From Actinomycetes bacterium (GTDB taxonomy: Bacteria > Actinomycetota > Actinomycetes > Streptosporangiales > Streptosporangiaceae), in contig JAJYTD010000038.1 in assembly GCA_021793235.1 (NCBI GenBank), forward strand, positions 1-39,483: a DNA stretch of 39,483 bases, read 5' to 3'. The notes beneath the pieces are model-generated. The model saw only the letters and a list, made by a program, of their open reading frames with translations, made no database searches and was not told the origin of the DNA. The translations under genes and the position numbers were made by a program. Position 1 is the stretch's first letter; each line of letters opens with the position of its first letter. Positions 34,748-39,483 of this stretch are shown here, one piece after another.

Positions 34748-35674
34748 ATGCAGCCGACAGTCGCCCTTCCGCAGAGCATCACCTGGCGCGTGCAGATCGA
34801 CCGGGCCATGTGGGTCGCCGGAGTGCGCGCCCTGATGCTGCAGGCACTCCATCCCGTCGCCATGCAGGGCGTGTGGCAGCGGTCGGACTTCATGGACGAC
34901 CCCACAGGACGCCTGCTGCGCACGGCCGACTTCGTCGCGACGACCACCTACGGCAGTCCGCAGGAAGCCGAAGAACTGGGCAAGCGCGTCCGCATGGTGC
35001 ACCAGAGGCTGAGTTTCACCGACCCGGCCACGGGCCGGCGGCACCGTGCCGACGACCCCGATCTGCTGGTGTGGGTCCACTGCGCCGAGGTGGTGTCCTA
35101 TCTCGAGGTCATCGTGCGGGCCGGGGTGCGCCTCACCGCCTCCGAGGCCGACCGCTACCTCGCCGAGCAGACCCGTACCGCTGGCTATGTCGGCCTGGAC
35201 GCCTCCCAGGTGCCCGGGTCGGTGGCCGAGATGCGCGCCTACCTCGCCCGGATGCGGCCTGTGCTCCGGGCGGCCCGGGAGGCGGCGGCGACCGTGCGCT
35301 TCCTGCTGTGGCCCGCGGTACCCGAACGGCTCGCCTGGCTCGCCCCGCTCAAACCCCTGTGGGCGCCTATCGGGGCGCTCGCCTATTACACCCTGCCGGA
35401 CTGGGCGCGGCGGGCCTACGGCGTCCTTCCAGAGGTCCCGGGCTCCCAGGTTGCGGCGACCGCCGCGCTGCGGGCGCTGCGCGGCGGTCTGAACGCCGTT
35501 CCGGAGAACATCTACAACCGGTTGTTCGACGAGGCCACCGTCCGGCGTGCCCAGGCCGCACGCGTCCGCCTGGAGGCGGCTGGATACGACCTCAGCAAGG
35601 GATTCGCCGGGTTGCGGAACCCCGCGTCCTGGCCCGTTCCGGCGAGTGCGGACGGTGCGCCGCCGCCCGCCTGA
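34748..35674 (+). CDS. MpaB-like oxygenase family protein (DUF2236)
   Basis: A 308-aa protein of the DUF2236 family, which includes haem-dependent latex-clearing-type and MpaB-type oxygenases. Family hallmarks are ALMLQALHPVAMQGV (28-42), FMDDPTGRLLRTADFV soon after, and VHCAEVVSYLEVI. Histidines in HPVA and in VH are candidates for haem ligation, by analogy with the family. The ATG at 34748 has GGGAGG about 10 nt upstream. The DUF3099 gene follows on the same strand after 129 bp; there is no clear pathway link. Confidence 0.85.
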   Translation: MQPTVALPQSITWRVQIDRAMWVAGVRALMLQALHPVAMQGVWQRSDFMDDPTGRLLRTADFVATTTYGSPQEAEELGKRVRMVHQRLSFTDPATGRRHRADDPDLLVWVHCAEVVSYLEVIVRAGVRLTASEADRYLAEQTRTAGYVGLDASQVPGSVAEMRAYLARMRPVLRAAREAAATVRFLLWPAVPERLAWLAPLKPLWAPIGALAYYTLPDWARRAYGVLPEVPGSQVAATAALRALRGGLNAVPENIYNRLFDEATVRRAQAARVRLEAAGYDLSKGFAGLRNPASWPVPASADGAPPPA

Positions 35675-35803
35675 CCGGCGGTCCCGCGCAGATTCCCATC
35701 GGCTTGCTCTCGGCAGCGTCCGCGCGGATCCCGCGAGGCGGACTTCTCGCGCCGCGCCGGGAGGACCCGCCCGGAGCAGCGGAGCCGCTATTACGCTGAT
35801 GTG

Positions 35804-36022
35804 ATGAAACGGCGTGTACGCCGCTATGCGTGGCTGATGGGCACGTGCCTGGTGCTGTTCGCCGGATCGCTGCCGGTGTACTACCTCTTCGGCGCGGGCT
35901 GGGCGATCGCCATGTGCGCGGTGGCGATGGTGATCCCGCCCGTCGCCGTGATCATCGGGAACGCCGCCGACCCGCGTGACCCCGGGGAGGGCGACACCAG
36001 GTACGGCCCCAACGCCGAGTGA
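35804..36022 (+). CDS. DUF3099 family small membrane protein
   Basis: A 72-aa protein with a basic N-terminus (MKRRVRRY), two membrane helices (about 9-28 and 31-52) ending in VAVIIGNA, and an acidic tail, matching the DUF3099 family of unknown function. Either the GTG at 35801 or the ATG at 35804 starts it. No ribosome site lies at normal distance, but TATTAC at 35789-35794 could be a -10 box, which would make a leaderless or nearly leaderless mRNA. Confidence 0.7.
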   Translation: MKRRVRRYAWLMGTCLVLFAGSLPVYYLFGAGWAIAMCAVAMVIPPVAVIIGNAADPRDPGEGDTRYGPNAE

Positions 36023-36429
36023 GCGCACGGTGGTGCGGGCGGCGGCCCGATCCGCCCGGGCGGAACCGGACACGTCCGCCACGACCGCGCGGCCTCGGGG
36101 AGAAAAGGCCGGCGCCCCGGGGATCCGGGTTCCCGGGGGGTGCGTCCAAGGCGCGTGGCGGACAAGGATACGGGCGGCGAGAGGCTGCTCGGCAGGCTGG
36201 GGTGCCAGGGCAGCCGGCCGCGGTGGGCGGGCCGCACGTGACGGTCGCGCTGGGTACCGCGACGTTCTTCATCCGCGGCGGCAGAGCAAATACAGCCCCG
36301 TAGGGTCACTGGTCGATTGCCCTTCGTGTCCTCTTGGGGAAGTTTGCAGGTCCGCTGCTTCTTTTCCGAGAAACCACAGTGGCGCGGCCGGGGGCGGGCG
36401 CTTGTCCGTCTGCACTCTTTGGCAGGATA
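36023..36429. other. Intergenic region with palindrome after the DUF3099 gene
   Basis: No gene is supported in this stretch. TCCGCCCGGGCGGA (36051-36064) is a perfect palindrome and a possible terminator, and a CCCCGGGG-rich hairpin follows near 36116-36142. The end of the region becomes AT-richer and leads into the exporter promoter. Confidence 0.4.
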
Positions 36430-36449
36430 TAAACATTGTTTACTTATCT
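36419..36449 (+). promoter_or_regulatory. Candidate promoter and operator of the MFS exporter
   Basis: A -35-like TTGGCA (36419-36424) is followed after 17 bp by a -10 region around ACTTAT (36442-36447). The perfect inverted repeat TAAACA-T-TGTTTA (36430-36442) fills the spacer, so a bound regulator would block the polymerase. MarR- or TetR-type control is plausible; no regulator gene is adjacent. Confidence 0.45.
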
Positions 36450-36472
36450 CTGTGAAGAAAGTCGGGTACTGA

Positions 36473-37900
36473 GTGGTGTCCTCCTCCGATCGGGCCGGTG
36501 CCTCCACCTTTCGGACCACTGCCCCATTGGTCTTCGCCGGGCTCACCTACGCCGTCGCCCAGACCACGATCGTGCCGGCCATACCCCAGGTCCAGGAGGC
36601 CACGGGAGCCGATGCCAACAGCGTCGCCTGGGTCATCACCGGCTTCTTCGTCTCCTCCGCGGCGCTGACCGTGGTCGCGGGCCGCATGGGCGACCTGTTC
36701 GGCAAGAAGACCATGCTGATCGTGGCGCTCTCCCTCTTCGGGATCGGTGCCGCGGTCGCCGCATCAGGGTCCTCCCTGGAAACGGTCATCGCCGGGCGGG
36801 TCATCATGGGCGCCGCGGGCGGGGTGTTCCCGCTGTCCTTCGCGCTTTTGGGGGAGACGCTGCCGCGCGACAAAGCCGCGTTCGGCATGGGACTGCTCAG
36901 TTCCATGTTCGGCCTGGGCGGAGCGCTCGGCCTGCCCGCCGGCGGGGTCATCACCGGCCATTTGGGCTACCAAGGGCTGTTCTGGGTCAGCGTCGTGATG
37001 ACGCTGCTGTCCCTGGCCGCGATCATCATGTTCGTCCCCAACACGGGCCGACGTGCCACCGGCCGGGTGGATTGGGCCGGAGCGCTGCTGCTCGGCGTCG
37101 CCCTGGGCGGGCCCCTCACCGCGATCAGCCGCAGTGAGGCATGGGGCTGGCTGTCAGCGCCGACACTCGGGCTGCTCGGTGCGGGCGGGCTGGCGCTGGC
37201 GTTGCTGCTGGTGGTGGAGCACCGCACCCGCGACCCGCTCATCGACTTCACTTTGATGCGGCAGCGCAATATGTGGATCACCAACCTGACCGCCTTTCTG
37301 GTCACGGTCGGCATGTCGACGTCGTTCTTCCTTATCCCGCAGGTCGTCCAGCTCCCCGCGGAGAGCGGGGTCGGGCTGGGCATCAGCGTGGCGCACGCCG
37401 GGCTTTTCATGTTGCCTTCGGCGCTGGGGAGCATGATCGCCGGGCCCGCGACCGGACGCGCCGCCGCCCGCTTCGGCGTGCGCCTGCCGATGGCGGCCGG
37501 CACGGTCGGCACCGTGGCCGGTCTGCTCGTGCTCGGCTTCGGCGGGCCGCACGAGGCGGCTGTGCTGATCGGCGCGGCCCTGACGGGCCTCGGCGGCGGA
37601 ACCGTCTACGCGGTACTGCCGATGATCATCGCCGATTCCGTTCCGGTGCAGCACCTGGGTGCGGCCAATGGGGTCAATACCATCGTGCGCCACATCTCCA
37701 TGGCGATCTCCGCCCAACTCGCCGCCGCGGTACTGGTCATGGGAACGCCGCCCGGGTCCCCCTACCCCACCGGCGGCGCTTTCCTGGCCGACTTCGGCGG
37801 CGGTGCTCTCCTTGGGGTGTGCGCTCTTGCGCTGATCCCCTTGATCCAGGGGCGGACACGCGCCGCACAACCCGCCGATCCTGCCTCGGAAAGGGTGTGA
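36473..37900 (+). CDS. MFS multidrug exporter, DHA2 (14-helix) type
   Basis: A 475-aa drug/proton antiporter. About fourteen hydrophobic helices are visible. The first loop contains GRMGDLFGKKTML (70-82), the MFS signature between helices 2 and 3, and motif C-like glycine-rich GMGLLSSMFGLGGALGLPAGG lies in helix 5. The GTG at 36473 is used (a second GTG follows at once); the ribosome site is weak. It converges on the alditol oxidase gene with 13 nt between stops. Substrate cannot be predicted. Confidence 0.9.
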   Translation: MVSSSDRAGASTFRTTAPLVFAGLTYAVAQTTIVPAIPQVQEATGADANSVAWVITGFFVSSAALTVVAGRMGDLFGKKTMLIVALSLFGIGAAVAASGSSLETVIAGRVIMGAAGGVFPLSFALLGETLPRDKAAFGMGLLSSMFGLGGALGLPAGGVITGHLGYQGLFWVSVVMTLLSLAAIIMFVPNTGRRATGRVDWAGALLLGVALGGPLTAISRSEAWGWLSAPTLGLLGAGGLALALLLVVEHRTRDPLIDFTLMRQRNMWITNLTAFLVTVGMSTSFFLIPQVVQLPAESGVGLGISVAHAGLFMLPSALGSMIAGPATGRAAARFGVRLPMAAGTVGTVAGLLVLGFGGPHEAAVLIGAALTGLGGGTVYAVLPMIIADSVPVQHLGAANGVNTIVRHISMAISAQLAAAVLVMGTPPGSPYPTGGAFLADFGGGALLGVCALALIPLIQGRTRAAQPADPASERV

Positions 37901-37913
37901 CCTGGGTGTTTCC

Positions 37914-39185
37914 TCAGCCGTTCCCGAGGATGTAGCGGTCGATGAAGCGGTTGCGGAACGTGCCGGCCGGGTCGTAGTGGTCCATCAGGGCACAGAAGTC
38001 GGGCATCCGCTCATAGAGCCGGTGCAGATCCTCCGGCGGCGTTGTGAAGAGTTTCCCCCAGTGCGGCCTGGCGCCGAAGGGAGCCAGCCGCTCCTCGATC
38101 AAAGACATCACCGGGCGCACCGCGTCGATGTCCTTGACCCAGGTGAAATGGACGGCCGCGGTCTCACTCCGGTAGGAGGGGCTCAGCCAGAGCTCGTCCG
38201 CGGCGACGGTGCGGACTTCGGCGACCTGCAGGACCGGGGCGATGCGTGCGCGGATGCCGTCCAGCGCACGCAGCGCGTCGACAGCGTGGCGGCGGGGCAG
38301 CAGGTACTCCGACTGGAGTTCCTCCCCGCTGCTGGGGGTGAAGTCGGGCCGGAAGTGCGGCAGCCGCTCGAACCAGGGACCGGGGACGCCCATCTGCTCG
38401 GTGCAGTGCTTGGCGGACATGCCCGGGACGGGATGCCGCGGAGCCCCGGCCGGTTTCGCCCCGAACCGGGTCGGCTCCCCACCGCCCGGGGCGTCCTGGC
38501 CGACCCGGCGCTTCACCCACACCTGCTCGAACAGCGGTTCGCGCCAGGAGGTGAACAGGCTCACGCTGTAGGCGCTGGAGACGATGCCGTAGAAGTGGTC
38601 GTCCAGGCAGTCGAGCGGGAGCCCTTCGTAGACGTACTGGCAGATATCGAATGTCGGTGTGATGTCCAGCGTCAACTCGGTGACGATTCCGAGCGCGCCG
38701 AGGCCGACGAGTGCGCCGTTGAACCGGTCGCCGTCGCTGTCGCGGCTGAGGGTGACGAGGTCGCCGTCGGCGGTGACCAGGTCCATCGCCGCCACGGCCG
38801 TGGCCAGGTTCCCGTTGCGGTCCCCGGAACCGTGAGTGGCGGTCGCACAGGAGCCGGCGACCGAGATGTGCGGGAGCGACCCGAGGTTGTGCAGGGCATA
38901 GCCCTGCTTGTGGAGCCGCCGGGCGAGTTCCCCGTAGCGGACGCCTGCGCCGACCCTGACGGTGGCGGAATCGGTGTCCACCTCCACGGTGCGCGGCAGA
39001 CCGGCGAGCGAGACGAGGTCGCCGGGCGAGTCGGCGAGGTCGGTGAACGAATGCCCGCTGCCGAGCGCGCGTATCCGGGAGCTGCGGGCGACGAGGCCCT
39101 GGAGTTCGCGGAGGGAGGCGGGGGAGTGGATACGCGCCGCGCCGAACGTGACGTTGCCGGCCCAGTTCGTCTGCTGACGGCTCAC
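37914..39185 (-). CDS. aldO: Alditol (xylitol/sorbitol) oxidase, AldO-like
   Basis: A 423-aa VAO-family flavoenzyme matching Streptomyces AldO (418 aa) along its whole length as I remember it. It should oxidise polyols such as xylitol or sorbitol at C1 with release of H2O2. H45 in GSGHSF is the expected covalent FAD site; SLPHISVAGS (103-112), EVRTVAAD and HWGKLF hold the equivalents of AldO active-site residues. The family start TNWAGN places the GTG at 39185. There is no signal peptide. The frame remains open upstream into an IS5-type transposase remnant, so a fused longer frame exists on paper. Confidence 0.9.
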   Translation of the reverse strand: MSRQQTNWAGNVTFGAARIHSPASLRELQGLVARSSRIRALGSGHSFTDLADSPGDLVSLAGLPRTVEVDTDSATVRVGAGVRYGELARRLHKQGYALHNLGSLPHISVAGSCATATHGSGDRNGNLATAVAAMDLVTADGDLVTLSRDSDGDRFNGALVGLGALGIVTELTLDITPTFDICQYVYEGLPLDCLDDHFYGIVSSAYSVSLFTSWREPLFEQVWVKRRVGQDAPGGGEPTRFGAKPAGAPRHPVPGMSAKHCTEQMGVPGPWFERLPHFRPDFTPSSGEELQSEYLLPRRHAVDALRALDGIRARIAPVLQVAEVRTVAADELWLSPSYRSETAAVHFTWVKDIDAVRPVMSLIEERLAPFGARPHWGKLFTTPPEDLHRLYERMPDFCALMDHYDPAGTFRNRFIDRYILGNG

Positions 39186-39371
39186 CCGCGTGCCCTTCCC
39201 CGGCGCCCAGCGGCCCGGTGCTTTCCGGTTCCAGCGCCGCCATTGTGGCACCACCGGGAAACCGCTTGCCCAGAGGGTGGGTGCGTCCGCGCCCGTGGCC
39301 ACCGGTGCGCCGGAAGCGCCTGGAACGCTGGTGGAAATCCTGACGCCAAATGCGCTTAAGAGCTCATCTCG

Positions 39372-39483
39372 TTTGGTGAGTTTGCGGTAGCAGATCAATG
39401 TGCAGGCGATGCCGGCGAAGGTGGGGAAGTGCTCAGCCTTGCGCTTGTAACGGCGGTGCAGGCGTCGGCATCCGGCCGGCCAG
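39372..39483 (-). mobile_element. IS5-type transposase 3' end, cut by the window edge
   Basis: The minus strand reads CRRLHRRYKRKAEHFPTFAG and then IACTLICYRKLTK, the usual C-terminus of actinobacterial IS5-family DDE transposases. The family normally stops near LTK; here the frame continues without a stop into the oxidase gene. The rest of the element lies beyond the window. The interval 39186-39371 between it and the oxidase start holds no other gene. Confidence 0.7.

Overview
The window is high-GC actinobacterial chromosome (roughly 70% G+C, many GTG/TTG starts, I-shaped terminators without U-tracts). A GH6 cellulase that closely resembles Thermobifida fusca Cel6B as I remember it, two perfect TGGGAGCGCTCCCA boxes (the site known for the T. 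fusca repressor CelR) and an AldO-type alditol oxidase point to a cellulolytic member of the Nocardiopsaceae (Thermobifida/Nocardiopsis/Streptomonospora group). No rRNA, tRNA, CRISPR array or prophage was seen.

Layout. 1-300: a 161-bp MITE-like element with TA duplications. 0.3-6.2 kb: TauE/SafE permease, DUF3040 membrane protein, a MecA_N-type penicillin-binding protein with a strong leader hairpin, a PlsC-like acyltransferase and an atypical cyclase-family hydrolase. 6.2-9.6 kb: a zinc-finger/coiled-coil protein followed by a FUSC permease. 9.9-13.6 kb: orphan NarL-type regulator, GNAT, a LysR regulator divergent from an EamA exporter, and a small HTH protein. 13.7-17.7 kb: Vps62-like membrane protein, AlkB-type dioxygenase, CorA transporter. 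17.7-25.4 kb: one leftward operon, SWIM zinc-finger protein, a possible 69-aa peptide, DUF5691 protein, MoxR AAA+ ATPase, DUF5682 protein with TraB/ChaN-like motifs, VWA protein; the last four overlap by 1-4 nt. 25.8-30.3 kb: tandem universal stress protein, STAS protein, acyl-CoA ligase and zinc alcohol dehydrogenase with a 14-bp palindrome at their promoter. 30.8-33.4 kb: a cellulose-utilisation islet holding the GH6 gene under a CelR box, an AT-rich stretch with two TAAACCGGTTTA boxes, a decayed GH2 beta-mannosidase 3' end, and an intact CelR-boxed promoter with no gene behind it. 33.5-39.5 kb: small membrane protein, PPOX-fold flavoprotein, MpaB-like (DUF2236) protein, DUF3099 protein, MFS exporter, alditol oxidase, and the 3' end of an IS5-type transposase that reads in frame into the oxidase.

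The best candidate for a poorly described system is the 7.7-kb MoxR-VWA operon. A AAA+ motor, its usual VWA partner, a TraB/ChaN-like domain, a helical-repeat-like protein and a SWIM zinc finger are translationally coupled, which suggests an NTP-driven assembly acting in stress or conflict. The second is the cellulose islet, where rearrangement has left regulatory DNA without its genes. DUF and family names are from memory of family signatures; no database search was run.
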